Assembly (NCBI RefSeq): GCF_910592395.1
Contig: NC_088321.1
Coordinates: forward strand, 10,726,001-10,790,000
Direction: 5' to 3'
Length of the DNA stretch: 64,000 nucleotides
DNA from: Lineus longissimus
Taxonomy: Eukaryota; Nemertea; Pilidiophora; Heteronemertea; Lineidae
The position numbers and the translations under genes were made by a program. Each line of letters begins with the position of its first letter. Positions within the stretch are counted from its first letter, which is position 1. Of this stretch, positions 1 through 10,857 are shown in pieces. Below the pieces are notes generated by a model. That model did not search any database and had not been told where the DNA came from. It saw nothing but the letters and a program-made list of their open reading frames with translations.

Positions 1-1
1 G

Positions 2-484
2 GTGAGACGTGATCGTGTGGCCTGCTACCGCAGACTTGGTTCATTAGCTTCCAAAGTAAAAAAAGCTGAACAGAAGGCTGAGAAGTATAAAAAGAGGTTC
101 CAGCGCTTACAGGCTAAAGTCCAGAAATATGTGCCGAAATCCCCAAGAACTATACACAAAAAGCTACTCGTAAAGTTCCCCCTTCATAGCCAGGCCAGGA
201 AGAAGCTTCAATTTGCCTTGACAGTTTCCGAGGAACTCAAGAAGAAGTACCGTACATCAGAAAATGAAAGAATGAAGAGAATCATTGCAAGAACTGTCTA
301 TTCGAAGATAGTTAAAAAGTACCGCCTGCAAAAATACTACCAGGAATGCCTCGGTTTTCGGCCCAGGAATATAAAAAACACAGAAAGCAGGAAAAAAAGG
401 AAAGACAGTCTGTCTCCGGCACTGATTCAGGCCGTCCATGAATTCTACGTAAGAGACGATGTCTCTCGGATTACAACTGGGAAA
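2..484 (+). pseudogene. Transposase-like gene A, 5' part (split by insertion)
   Basis: Open frame from the window edge to position 484, about 161 codons, with its true start upstream of the window. The protein is Lys/Arg-rich and heptad-like over its first 45 residues (KKAEQKAEKYKKRFQRLQ), followed by a charged stretch and the motif RDDVSRITTGK. I remember this arrangement from an abundant but unnamed protein family in invertebrate and fish genomes that behaves like a transposase. At codon 161 the frame runs into the 5' end of a Helentron-like repeat. The natural continuation resumes in the same frame at 6257, where the codons after TGK read MTVTHKKQREQ. The ORF continues to 607 only because the repeat happens to be open. 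Family assignment is from memory; the split is seen directly. Confidence 0.7.
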
Positions 485-987
485 CAAGAGGCCCAAGGGC
501 CTGGCGCTCAGCTGAAATGGATAAGTGAAGGCAAGGGCCAAGTGTGTGTCGGTACCGTTATTATGAGGCAACGTGAAGCTATAACGTCTAGCACGCAGAG
601 GTGCTGATGCGAAAGACCTTCTTGCTATATCAGTGCATGCTGAAGTACTGAGTTGACGTCACCCTGGTATTATGACGTAAAGTCATTTCTATTGCCGTTG
701 CAGTAGTGGGGTGTGTGATGACGTCAAGGAGTTGTGTGGTGACGTCAAAGAGTGGAGTCCTTGTCTTCATGCAGCGTAGGTGGAACTAATAACATGCACA
801 TGGACACAAGGTACATGATTATTACAGTGTATTTTGTGAGGTGGGGCCTGGTGCTTTACAATGGTCAAATGAACCGACTGTTGTCTGGACATTGATGAAG
901 TGGATGCAGCCAAATGTTTGGGACGGTCTTTTTTGTATGTGAAGAAAAGAAGATAAAGAGTTGGTTAACAAAATGAACTTTATTGGT

Positions 988-1070
988 GCGGCAGATATTT
1001 GATGCCTTTCGGCAGATATTTGAAGCGCCTTGCGGCAGATATTTGTTGCCTTGCGGCAGATATTTGATAA
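988..1070 (+). repeat. Four-copy ~22-bp tandem repeat inside HINE-1
   Basis: Four imperfect copies of the unit GCGGCAGATATTTGATGCCTT follow one another. Short central tandem arrays are usual in pearl/HINE-type elements, which fits the surrounding element. Confidence 0.75.
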
Positions 1071-1985
1071 CGCTCTCCGGGAATGGAAAGCAGTAAAACG
1101 AGTAAGCACACCTTACTCTGAATGTGGGAACAGCAAGTGCTTTCCTGGACTTGAAATGTGCCAACGACTCCTCTTGCAATAACCAACAACAGTTGATCTG
1201 TAAAAAAAGAGAAGAGAAATTAACACTGACTGAATAAAAAAGGGTGACATAGACGGGGAAATGTACACCACCGGATACAGTCTGTGCTTGATCAGGCATC
1301 GGTCAGATGATATCCTGAACAAGGCATCTATGGAAGCAAATCCAGAAAGAGACTTAACCTTCGAAGGGCACACTTATTACTCAGTGAAAAGTCAGTCCTG
1401 TGGGCTGTTTTCCAATTCAAAATAAAAGTGTAACCTCTTTAAATTAGTCTCACAGACTGAACCATAACACTCAACAGCCAACCGTGCCCACATGATGTGA
1501 GCCGAGAGCTGGGCTTAAAGATGAGCGAGTGGTGTACTACATTTTGAAAATTGTCTATCGTCTACGACATGTGACAGAACAGGATCTAGTGGACTTAATG
1601 ATGAGGTACTATCAAATAAGTTGTCCATCAAATGAATCATGAGGGCCTGGGCCCATATTCATAAAAGTTCTTAACTTAAGTGCCAAAAAGTCCTAAGTTG
1701 TCCACTTGCCTAAGTCCCCTACCTAAAATGAGATTCATAAACCTGCTCAGTGCCCCACTTGGCCAGGTTGACCGCTTAAGTTTGAGTGCACCACTTATCT
1801 TTCTTGAAAAGACATTCCCAGGTACCCGTGTCACATTTCTTGTGGATTTGCGCTTGTTGTAACTGCATTGTTCATTGATCATGGGCATTCAAATGTGCAT
1901 TCTGTAGGGCCTACACCATAGGAGATACAGATTAACAGGCAGACGAGACACATTTAGACAAAGTGCATGTACTTGCTCGTTAATT

Positions 1986-3271
1986 ATGGGGAGGAAACCG
2001 AACTTTTCTGATGCGGAAAAAATCCGCCTCATTGAGGCGTACGATGCTCGGAAAGGGTTACTAGTGGGGAAGTTTTCGTCAAATGTTTCATCGAGGCGCA
2101 AACATGATGCTTGGCTTGAAATAACAGATAACGTAAATAGTCGAAATCCGCATGTTGTGCGAGAAATGACAGAACTACAGAAAAAGTGGCAGAATCTGAC
2201 ATCAGCTATGAAGGACGAATATAGGGAATACAAAAAAGCGCTAGGAAAGACAGGTTAGTAAATAACTGAATTTATTTCATTGAATACCTTTTCTATGCCA
2301 ACTCTGCACACTCTCGCTATCCTAAAATTATGTATGTACATACATACAAACATAAAAACCATCGGCAAATTACCCGGTACTCTTATATGTGATGTCGTGA
2401 AAATTAAGATAAAAAATACCCCTTGATAAATGATCATAAATGAACACATTTTATGCTGAAAATCAAAATGGTGCCACAGGAATAACAATACATGACCGAT
2501 TTCAAATTCATTTCAGGTGGTGGACCCCCTCCTAAGGAACCGTCGATAATTTCACAGAAAGTTGCAGCTGTTATTGGCGAAGATGATCCATCCGTGTATG
2601 GTATAGATGGCGGCTTTGATAGCGGTGCACCGAAACCTAAAATCGCTACATCAGTAAATACTGTCCCGCGCCTGAATATCACCCACAGCGTTGCAACCAA
2701 CGACAGGTATGTGCAAAACGATTTTACACAGCAACTAATTCAATCAAACTTTAACATTTAGCCCATCTGCTTGAAATTAAGCATTATCGTTAGTAAAGTA
2801 AATGCATTTTCTTTCAGTTCTTTCAGCGAGAATGAGGAAGAGAATCAAACTGAGTCTTTTCTTCAAGAACCCAAGATGCGGACACAAAAACGAAAAGCTT
2901 CATCATCCCTTGGTTGTGCCTCGGCAGCCCTCGCCAGTACCTCAACTAAATTCCAAAGATTGGTGCAGCCTTCTCCTGTGAGGTCTTCATTGCCTAATCC
3001 TTGCCCACCGCTTCCCAAGAACACTGAAAAGGATAAAACCCTAAAGAATTTAGGAAATACGGACGAGATGGTAGTACTGCAGAAAGAACTGCTTGCTTCT
3101 GAGAAGGAAAGATGTGCGCTCGAGATGGATAAGCTTAAACTTGAAAAGGAAAAATTGGTTCTAGAAATTAAATTGTTGAAAATGAAAACAAGTAAGATGG
3201 AGAAGGAGATGGAAAATGCTTCTGTAAATTCATTTCAGGCAAACGATGAAAACATATTTACACAGTTGTAA
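1986..3271 (+). CDS. Myb/SANT-like DNA-binding protein of Harbinger 1 (3 exons)
   Basis: Exons 1986-2253, 2517-2706 and 2818-3271 join in phase with GT..AG introns and give 303 residues. Residues 1-85 are a Myb/SANT-like trihelix of the MSANTD/Myb_DNA-bind_5 type (FSDAEKIRLIEAYDARKGLL, FSSNVSSRRKHDAWLEI). The middle is a low-complexity linker with a GGGPPP run. The last 80 residues form a charged coiled coil (KERCALEMDKLKLEKEKLVL). In Harbinger elements this second protein binds the nuclease, carries it into the nucleus and recruits it to the element ends. An AATAAA signal lies at 3298, just after the stop. Start chosen at the ATG immediately before the conserved domain. Confidence 0.88.
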
Positions 3272-3352
3272 ATATTTGTCAAAAACCTTTGAAAACAAAT
3301 AAATTGTGTGTATGAGCATATAATAGATACGTATTTGTTACACTTACTTGCC

Positions 3353-4531
3353 TTAGAAATGTTGCTGGACAATGTGATCTCTTGTAGCAGTTCCATTTAC
3401 ACCTGCAAATGCTACGATATTCCCTTCATCGTTCCCATCCTCATCGGGTTGTGGCCGATGTTCGATATCATCCATGTCTGCTGGATCGAAATCCGGTAGA
3501 GCTTTGTTGATAGCAATGTTTTGCAACATTGCACACGCAGTAATGATTGCACATGCTTTCTCCGGTGTATAACGCAGTTTTCCATGCAGACAGTGGAATC
3601 GCCTTTTCCATTGACCGATGCCCCTTTCAACCAAACACCGAGTTTTCTTGTGAGACCGATTGTATCGTCGTTGCCCGGGGGTGTTAGGGTTCAAAAATGG
3701 CGTCATCAGCCAAGGACGCAATGGATACCCACTGTCACCAAGGATGACCTCATCTCCTTGCCAACGTCTCATAATGTCGGTTACGGCGCTTTCTCGGAGC
3801 ACAACGGAGTCATGGGTGCTACCGGGCCATCTAGCCACAACATTCATAAACCTAAAATGTGCATCAAAAACAACCTGTACATTGATGGAATACCAGTTTT
3901 TCCTGTTTACATATCTCCACTCATGAAACGAAGGTCCTAGAATCCAAATATGCGTTCCATCGACCACACCGATAACACCGGGAAATCGAGCTATCTCGTA
4001 AAAATCTGCAGATAATTGAGGTGTGTCCTCTTGTCTCGGAAATTTGATGATGTGTTTTAGAGAATTGTTCAGTGTGGTTGTTACCTCCGCGATCACTCGA
4101 CTCATGGTTGGCTGCGAAATGTGGACAGTATCACCAGTAACCTGTTGGAATGATCCGCAAGCATAAAACCGAAGAGTCGCAAGCAACTTCAACTCAGCAG
4201 GCAGCGCGTAATTCCTCCTAGTTTTCGATTCTAGGTCATCCCTCACAAGATCAATCAATTGAAGAATTGTCTGCCGATCAAACCGATATCGCTGGTACAA
4301 TTCCAAGTCATTGTAAGCGTCCAGTGGATGCAGCCGATCACAAAAAACCCTTTCCCTGCGAATTGCACGTCTGTGTGCAAATGCATGTTGCCAAGCTAAC
4401 ATCAACGCAGCCATCTCCGTTGAGCACCGTGCACAAAATGAACTGAAAGAACCAGTCCACTTAGAGCGGGACTTAGAGTTAAGACTGCTCCAGAGGTGTC
4501 TCAAATCTAAGACTCGATTTGAGTGGTCCAC
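3353..4531 (-). CDS. Harbinger 1 transposase (HARBI1-like DDE nuclease)
   Basis: Single uninterrupted ORF of 392 residues, close to the usual 350-400 for the family. DDE_Tnp_4 domain. The catalytic acids are visible as D in GVVDGTHIWI, D in LGDSGYPLRPW and E in LVERGIGQWKRRF. An N-terminal helix-turn-helix-like part (LKLLATLRFYACGSFQQVTG, SQPTMSRVI) is present as in HARBI1. The protein cuts and rejoins the element ends. It is intronless and faces the Myb/SANT gene tail to tail. No broken motif was seen, so it may be active. Confidence 0.93.
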   Translation of the reverse strand: MDHSNRVLDLRHLWSSLNSKSRSKWTGSFSSFCARCSTEMAALMLAWQHAFAHRRAIRRERVFCDRLHPLDAYNDLELYQRYRFDRQTILQLIDLVRDDLESKTRRNYALPAELKLLATLRFYACGSFQQVTGDTVHISQPTMSRVIAEVTTTLNNSLKHIIKFPRQEDTPQLSADFYEIARFPGVIGVVDGTHIWILGPSFHEWRYVNRKNWYSINVQVVFDAHFRFMNVVARWPGSTHDSVVLRESAVTDIMRRWQGDEVILGDSGYPLRPWLMTPFLNPNTPGQRRYNRSHKKTRCLVERGIGQWKRRFHCLHGKLRYTPEKACAIITACAMLQNIAINKALPDFDPADMDDIEHRPQPDEDGNDEGNIVAFAGVNGTATRDHIVQQHF

Positions 4532-4643
4532 TTGACTTAAGTATGTTTACGAATATGACTTATTTTAAGTAAGTACCCCACTTAAACTTAAGATGCATAT
4601 TAGGTGCCCCACTTTGACTTAAGTTGCTTTATGAATATGGGCC

Positions 4644-6160
4644 CTGTTGTGTTATACTCTAAGCCTGTCCTACAGGGCTAGGCTATGGTTTTTGTCTTTT
4701 TTACAGCTACAGTACAGCCATGCACAGCGCAGTGTACAGACAGTACAGGATTGCAAACCAAAAACATGAGCATTGCTGCGTAACGAAACTGCAGTGGGAT
4801 TCATACTACGATGTCATAATGTGACTTTCAAAATAATTGTAAACAAACGTAAATGGCGAAATTTGTTGCAAAATTGCCATCCACAACAACTCAGGGACCG
4901 TAGCCAAAATGGCCGACGGCGAATTCTCCGGTCGCCAGCGCAGTCCATAAACAAGCATCAATTTTACCAACTTTGGGCGCAAGCTTGGTCATCAAAGTTA
5001 CAGAACTGTTAGAAATACATCCAAACAACATATATATACAGTTAAAAGTGCATAAAAATCCCGTTTCAACCTCCGGGCGCTACCTTTTTTTCTCCGCCAG
5101 ACGCCGGGCCCTACCGGTAGTTATTTAGTGCGACCGCCACCAGAGTGTTTATCACGATCTTTCGCCGTTTTAATCGCGCGTTTTAGGCAGATTAATCAAT
5201 TATTACATGCATGCATTATATATCACCGAAATGATAATTGCGTAGGCTATTTGAAACTAAGTTCAGATATTATTTTTGATCTTTGAATTGAATTTAGGTG
5301 AGTGGTTTTTGACACCCGGCGGCCGGTCAACATATCAGGACTTGCAAAATTCACGCGAGATCGCTTGCTTCATCGGCACGTTTGAAAACCGAATTTCACA
5401 AATTCTACAAATATTTATCACATACCATATGTATCACCACAAAGGTAACTCTCTAGACTATTTGAAACCAAGTTCAGATACTTATTTTCACAAAAATTCG
5501 AAGCTATGCAAGCGATTTTTCAGTGGTAGAGATCGACGGAAACAAATTTCTCGCTCTAAAATGACATGAGACGAGCACCAACTTTCGCTAATTTGTGCAC
5601 AAAATTTCCGCAATATTATAAAAAACTATCGATAAATCTGAATTATATAGACTCTTTTCAGTACCTAAACAAATTTCAGGTACATGGTCATGTTGATTAA
5701 AAGAGTATCAACCGATTGAACATGAGAAAGTTCACTCATCTTCATTGAAGTAGCGACTACCGCCATTTTTAAATGGTGGCATCTCTTCTATCGATCGGCC
5801 AATCAGCGGCACTGCTTGCAAAAAGTTGAGCCACCGCCAAATTTGAAATCGCCAAAATTCAGTCAATGTGCCTGCAGCGCCAACTGGCGGTGAAAACTAT
5901 ATCAATTCCATTAAAAGTAAAAAATGAAAAAATATTAAAAAATATTCAGCCACATTTGAAAACAATATTTGCTCTGTGGACCGAGGTAAAAAGGGAAAGA
6001 AATCTAAACGCGAAATGACCTCATTCTCTTAATACAGGTCGGATCGCGCTGATTTTTCGTGTTTTGAGTTCACCTTGGGCAACTCCTAATTTAGCACCGT
6101 CAACGAAGTGGCTAGGCCTTCCCAATCAGAAATGTCCAATTTTGTCCACAGATGGGTCCC
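4644..6160. other. Right part of HINE-1, no recognisable gene
   Basis: This is the remainder of the Helentron-like element after the Harbinger insertion. Short frames such as 5276-5569 have no recognisable domain and AT-rich composition. I see no gene here. Confidence 0.6.
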
Positions 6161-6161
6161 T

Positions 6162-6190
6162 AGATGGATGGATGGATGGATGGATGGATT
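6162..6190 (+). repeat. (ATGG)n microsatellite near the HINE-1 3' end
   Basis: About seven ATGG units lie roughly 65 bases before the element's terminal stem-loop. HINE-2 has a (GACA)n array at the equivalent place, so the position rather than the motif is conserved. Confidence 0.85.
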
Positions 6191-6256
6191 GCAGGACGGA
6201 CACCATTTGAACAGCTATTCTACTAGCTCCGCTGACTTTGTCAGCTGAGCTAAAAA

Positions 6257-8504
6257 ATGACCGTCACCCACAAGAAACAGCGGGAGCAGCGACGAATTCT
6301 TTCTGATACGCTCAGTAATCTCCACTCGAAATTTCTCTCTGAGCACCCAGACAAGCAGTTGCAATATACAGCGTTTACCAAGCTTCGTCCTTTTTGGGTC
6401 ATGCCTCCGAAGGAATCCGATCGGAAGACCTGTCAGTGCAAGAGACATGAGAACTTCGAATTTCTAGCTCAGAAGTTGAAGTACATTGGAGCATTGGAAT
6501 CAAGTGACGTGGAGGAACTAGCAAGGTCTCTGAGCTGCGACCCAGATTCCATTTATTGCATGTATGGTCAATGTGATAGATGCAAAGAAAATGAAGTTCC
6601 CATTCTGCATCACGGCCTAGCTGATGACACTGCAGTCACATACCTAAACTGGGTCAGCGAGAAAAATGATAATGGTTCAACGATAATGAAAAAGCAGTTG
6701 ATTAACTCAACTATGTCAGTTGCTATTGAAGTACTTCAGGAGAGTATCAAGCTGTTCAAAAGACACGTCTTCAACATTAGGAATCAATTCAGGGAATACA
6801 GACGAATAAGACAGAATATGCAGGAAAATGAATGCTTGATCCACATAGATTTCTCTGAAAATTACACCAATCAGTATGCCGATGAAGTACAAACAATGCA
6901 TTTCGGAGGTTCTCACGAGCAGACCACTCTTCACACGGGCTGCCTCTATGTAGGTCAAAATGTCACCAAGGCATTCTACACCATCTCTGATTCAAGACAA
7001 AAAGATCCAGCTGCAATTTGGACCTACCTAGAACCGGTCTTTGAATGGGTCAACAAGGACTATCCACTGGTAGACACGGTCCATTTCTTCAGTGATGGGC
7101 CCACAACCCAATACCGTCAGAAGAAAAACTTCTACCTGTTCAGCACGAGGCTAGAGAAATTTGTTGGAGCAACTTGGCACTTTTTCGAGGCCTCCCATGG
7201 AAAAGGTGCCCCAGATGGAGTAGGAGGAGTACTAAAAAGAACAGGAGACAGACTACTGAAAGAAGGAAAAGATGTGCAAAGCCCACACATATTTTATGAT
7301 TTAATGAAGGAAGCTACCACTGTGAAGTTGTTCTTTGTAGAGGCGAGTAGAGTACAGGAGGCTTCAAAGATGTTACAGCCAATAGAGAAGCATCTGAAAA
7401 GTTTGCCAGGTAAGCTAAATTGATACTCAAGAGTCCCCCCCCCCCCCCCACCTCATCTATGCTGTGTGGAAAAGTGTAATATTTCATTTCAATGGTATTC
7501 TAGTACATCCCCTTGACCCCCATTTGGTACATTTGCTTTTCTGAGATGATGAATGATAGGGACACTTATCTGTGATCATCTTTTCCAGGAACTATGACTA
7601 TGCACCAGATTGTGAGATTGTCACATGCATCAATTTTCTACAGAGATGCAACTTGTATGTGCAGCATGACCGGAAAGACGGCAACATTCCCAGACATGCC
7701 AGATGTTAACAACAACACTCTGGATGAATCGGTTGAAGAGCATCAAGTGTTGTCTGTTACAGCCAATACTGGTACTCAGTCTAAGGTAAGTTGCCAGAAT
7801 GAACTAGGATACATTGTATAGAAATAATTCACACATGTGTGCTAACATTCCCTCTCATAGTCTTAAAAGGCTAGGCCTAACTGTTTTTTCCAAATCTGAT
7901 TTCTAGACCCCTGCCTTGCTGCAAGAAGGTGAAAGTGTGCCAGTGTCCATTCCGCCACCGGTGCCAGGTACCAGTGAGTCTGAGATAAGTAATGCTGGAA
8001 TGAAAAGTACTATTAGCATCTCCCCTCACAGTATTGCCAATAATGTTGTTTATCATATGGCTGAAACTTGCAATAGACAATACTGTAGACTTACGTAGAT
8101 TTATTTCATTCATTTTACAGGTACCTGTACCCATCACTACATCTGCTTCAAATAGTACGGCTTTGCAGGAGGGGCCAGGACCATTGCAAGACATCTTAAT
8201 CCCTGTCACTTCAAGTGATGACCATCTCCTCAATGCGTGGTGCATTGTTATCTACCATTTTGATGGTAAACCATACCCAGGGGTTATCAAGGCCTATGAC
8301 GAAATTGGTGTGGAGGTCAAATGCATGTCAAAAATTGGCAAAAACCGCTTCTTCTGGCCGATTTTTGACGACGTAGTCCGGTACTCCTATGACGACATCA
8401 TTACCCTCATCAGCGAACCAAGGAAAATTACGGAGAGGCGAGATCATTTCATGGTCAATCCTGTTGTGTGGGAACTTGTTGCGGACTACATTGACAGTGA
8501 ATGA
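6257..8504 (+). pseudogene. Transposase-like gene A, 3' part, DDE-like family without a name
   Basis: Exon 6257-7409 (384 codons) continues gene A in frame. It is followed by exon 7589-7785, possibly a short exon from 7907, and a last exon 8121-8504; the 7907 exon does not join cleanly in phase. Candidate catalytic residues of an RNase H-like core are D in LIHIDFSENYTNQY, D in VHFFSDGPTTQYR and the HGKGAPDGVGG motif. Cysteines around CMYGQCDRC may bind zinc. The C-terminal domain (FDGKPYPGVIKAY, NRFFWPIFDDV) is one I recall from many fish and invertebrate copies. The recombination role is inference; the motifs are seen. Apart from the insertion at 485 no stop was found in the large exon. Confidence 0.7.
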
Positions 8505-8647
8505 CACTTTGCCATAAACATGAAGTTTGAGAAGTGATCAATGGGCAAGAATAAGGTTTTTGCTGTTCCGAGGGCTATTTTTCCTGTTTTGTAGGCAGTG
8601 CCCAAGTAGTTGATTCAATTTAGCATACCGTAATCTACGTTTTTTTT

Positions 8648-9380
8648 GGGTATTGGTAAACAGAGAACTCAACAAATGAAGAACTGGAGAACTCAAATTA
8701 TCGATTAGTTTTGCCTAAAATGGTACTTACTATACTTAAGAACAACTTGTAAATATTTAACTTATTGTCCTTTCTTTTTGGAGTCCCAATGATACAGAGT
8801 CCCTTCACCATTATGATTGGTGTGTAAGGAGATGTAGTCCCAGTGAAGCAGAGTCCCTTCACTATCATGATCGGTGTATAGGCTAAATAGCGTTGTAGTT
8901 CCAAAATAGTAGAATATATATTGTAACTTCAGTAAAATTATTCATTTGGAAGTAAAGATATGAATATAGAAAAGTACATGTACAAAATATCAGTATGCAC
9001 CATTTCAATCAAATTCACATACATGTATTAACAAAACTTTCTACAGTGTCAGATCAAAGGCATTGAGCTTACACACCGATCATGATAGTGAAGGAACTGT
9101 GCTTCACTTGGACTACAAAAGGAAAGGACAACAAGTAAAAAAATTACGAGTTGTTCTTATGTATAGTATAATAGCAGCAGTGTTCATCTTGCCTACTTGC
9201 TGCTATAGCCACATGCATCCATATTAGCTGCAAAACTATTGCCAAATGTTACATAAATCTACCTGAGCAGGCCCAGCTTAATACACTGCTGATAATAGTA
9301 AGTACCATTTTAGGCAAAACTAATCGATCATTTGAGTTCTCTAGTTCTTTGTTTGTTGAGTTCTCTGTTTACCAATACCC
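8648..9380. mobile_element. MITE with ~85-bp terminal inverted repeats
   Basis: The left end GGGTATTGGTAAACAGAGAA runs for about 85 bases and is repeated in inverse at 9296-9380, including the block TAATCGAT/GTTTTGCCTAAAATGG. A further inner inverted pair carries ATCATGAT..GGTGT next to AGTCCCTTCAC. The unit is flanked by runs of seven to eight T, which could be an 8-bp target duplication (hAT-like) or just a T-rich target. No coding capacity. The element is 733 bp and lies directly downstream of gene A. Confidence 0.75.
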
Positions 9381-10327
9381 TTTTTTTGTGGTATGACTGG
9401 TAGTGGTAGAGATTGGGTGTTGATGTTATAGAGTTATTGTGTTGGAAATTTGGAGCCATGATGTTTTGGCCATGTTTTATGGCCATTGTTAAGTTTGAGG
9501 TTTGTACAAGTTATATAATTATTCATTACTGTTACCGGTTGTCATTACCGTTACCTCTGTGTCATTACTGTTACCAAGGTATTTGGATGATTTCTCGCAA
9601 AATGAATCAAAATTCTGCAGGTTTTATGACATTGTTATTTTCATCCATTACTATGGTAAATATTTCTGATTGTATTTTTTCTTTTATTTTGGAAGCCTCT
9701 GTAAGAAGCTCAATAGAACAAAGTCCATTGTACACCATTGTGTAGCATTTGTGCAATAAAACTGTTTTTGAGACAAATCGGCTGGCTTCTTTTTTGATAA
9801 CCACCTTATTCTTTTAATAGGGACAATATTCCAACATTAATCAGTGATGATGATTCTCCTAAACTGTCTACATAATATTTATTGTGAAGGCGACTTGTCC
9901 AGTAACATGAATGACTGCATAAACCTTAGTACAAGGTAAAAATGAACCAAAAAATAATAAATATTATTACAAACTCCACTGCTGGACCATTTATAAATAT
10001 TTCTGTAACCACATCTTTACAACCAAACTTTGTTTTGCATACCCCAGTGTAATGACATGGCTCTGACTGACCATTGACAAAGTGGTCAATTACTGTGAAA
10101 TGACCCAACTGTCAGAACCGCGTTCATACACTGTGAAAACCAATAAGGGTACATACTGCCGTAACAGAAAATATATGCACGCAACCGATGAGCGATTCAC
10201 AGATGAATAATTAAGTGAACCTGAGAACTGTGACAATGAAACTGACGAACATCTGGGTGATATCACACCTCCAACTCAGCTTAAGAACACTGCTGAAAGC
10301 ACTGATACTGGTAGTGGTGAGAAGGTC
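9381..10327. other. Gene-free stretch
   Basis: AT-rich, no recognisable gene. The only structure seen is three near-identical copies of TCATTACYGTTACC at 9523, 9542 and 9562. Confidence 0.5.
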
Positions 10328-10767
10328 TGTAGAAGCCAATTTATTTCATTCTGATCTGATATGTATTTCTAATTATCATGATCACTTCTTCCGTTTAAAT
10401 TAGCTACCTCTGAAACTTTCAGAGCATCATGGGAAAAAATCCTTAAATTTGTATCTGTAAACCCCTTACATTTAGGCTAACCCTTCTCCATTGTTAGCAG
10501 TCGGTTAATCCCTGCACATGTAGTAGGAACTTCAAGGAGACAGGACTGGCCAATCATTTCATTTATCAATCAGTATCACTATCAGTTTTAAGGTATAGGA
10601 AGGTTTTAGGAAATCCTGTAGGAGTTAGATATATATATGGACATAAAGTTTGGTGAGTCTCCCGCTTTATTCTTATTCTCAATTTAGGTTATAACGGTTT
10701 AGAGTTGCCTCAGATGAACTCAGCACCTGTAAGGATTGAATGTATTCAGTTATTCTCTATTTCATGT
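10328..10767 (+). repeat. 440-bp direct repeat, copy 1 (possible LTR)
   Basis: Nearly identical to 16948-17388 and in the same orientation. It begins TGTAGAAGCC. It contains a TATATATATGG box about 130 bases before its end and a downstream CTTTATTCTTATTCTC tract, as expected for an LTR promoter/R region. No matching target duplication or priming site was found, so LTR status is an inference. The broken PHD gene starts about 90 bases downstream. Confidence 0.6.
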
Positions 10768-10857
10768 GATGTCATTTCAAGGATTCAGAGTCCAGGTGTG
10801 AAGAGAACAAGTTGTGTTTTTATCTATGAGCTGTGTTCTTTCAGTTATTTTCATAGG

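Larger units (their letters stand above)
1650..4643 (+). mobile_element. PIF/Harbinger transposon 1, apparently intact (2994 bp)
   Basis: The terminal inverted repeats begin GGCCCATATTCATAAA and match at both ends. They are flanked by the 3-bp duplication CTG (1647-1649 and 4644-4646), a CWG target known for Harbinger elements. Inside are the two genes such elements need: a spliced Myb/SANT-like gene on the plus strand and a full-length DDE nuclease on the minus strand, converging toward 3271-3353. Subterminal sequence is rich in CTTAAGT-type motifs at both ends, probably transposase binding sites. Neither gene has a stop or frameshift, so the element looks young or maintained. Confidence 0.9.
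485..6253 (+). mobile_element. Helentron-like non-autonomous element (HINE-1), hosting a Harbinger
   Basis: The 5' end carries the hairpin AGGCCCAAGGGCCT and then GCTCAGCTGA. The 3' end carries the exact inverse TCAGCTGAGC inside a terminal stem-loop, followed by CTAAAAA. A tetranucleotide microsatellite lies about 65 bases inside the 3' end. A second copy at 27784-28482 has the same 5' hairpin, the same inverted subterminal repeats, a microsatellite at the same place and the same 3' hairpin. Subterminal inverted repeats, microsatellite and 3' stem-loop are the published hallmarks of Helentron-associated elements (DINE, pearl, mini-me). The unit interrupts gene A without obvious loss of target bases; the exact junction is ambiguous because of a run of A. 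Removing the nested Harbinger leaves about 2.8 kb. Confidence 0.7.

Noticed and set aside
257-571. Minus-strand ORF of 104 codons
   Set aside because: Shadow of the gene A frame on the other strand; no motif.
865-1299. Minus-strand ORF of 144 codons with repeated ICRKA units
   Set aside because: The repeat of amino acids simply reflects the 22-bp tandem DNA repeat in HINE-1; no domain.
9918-10108. Possible small membrane protein on the minus strand
   Set aside because: Short hydrophobic frame in AT-rich DNA; no homologue recognised.
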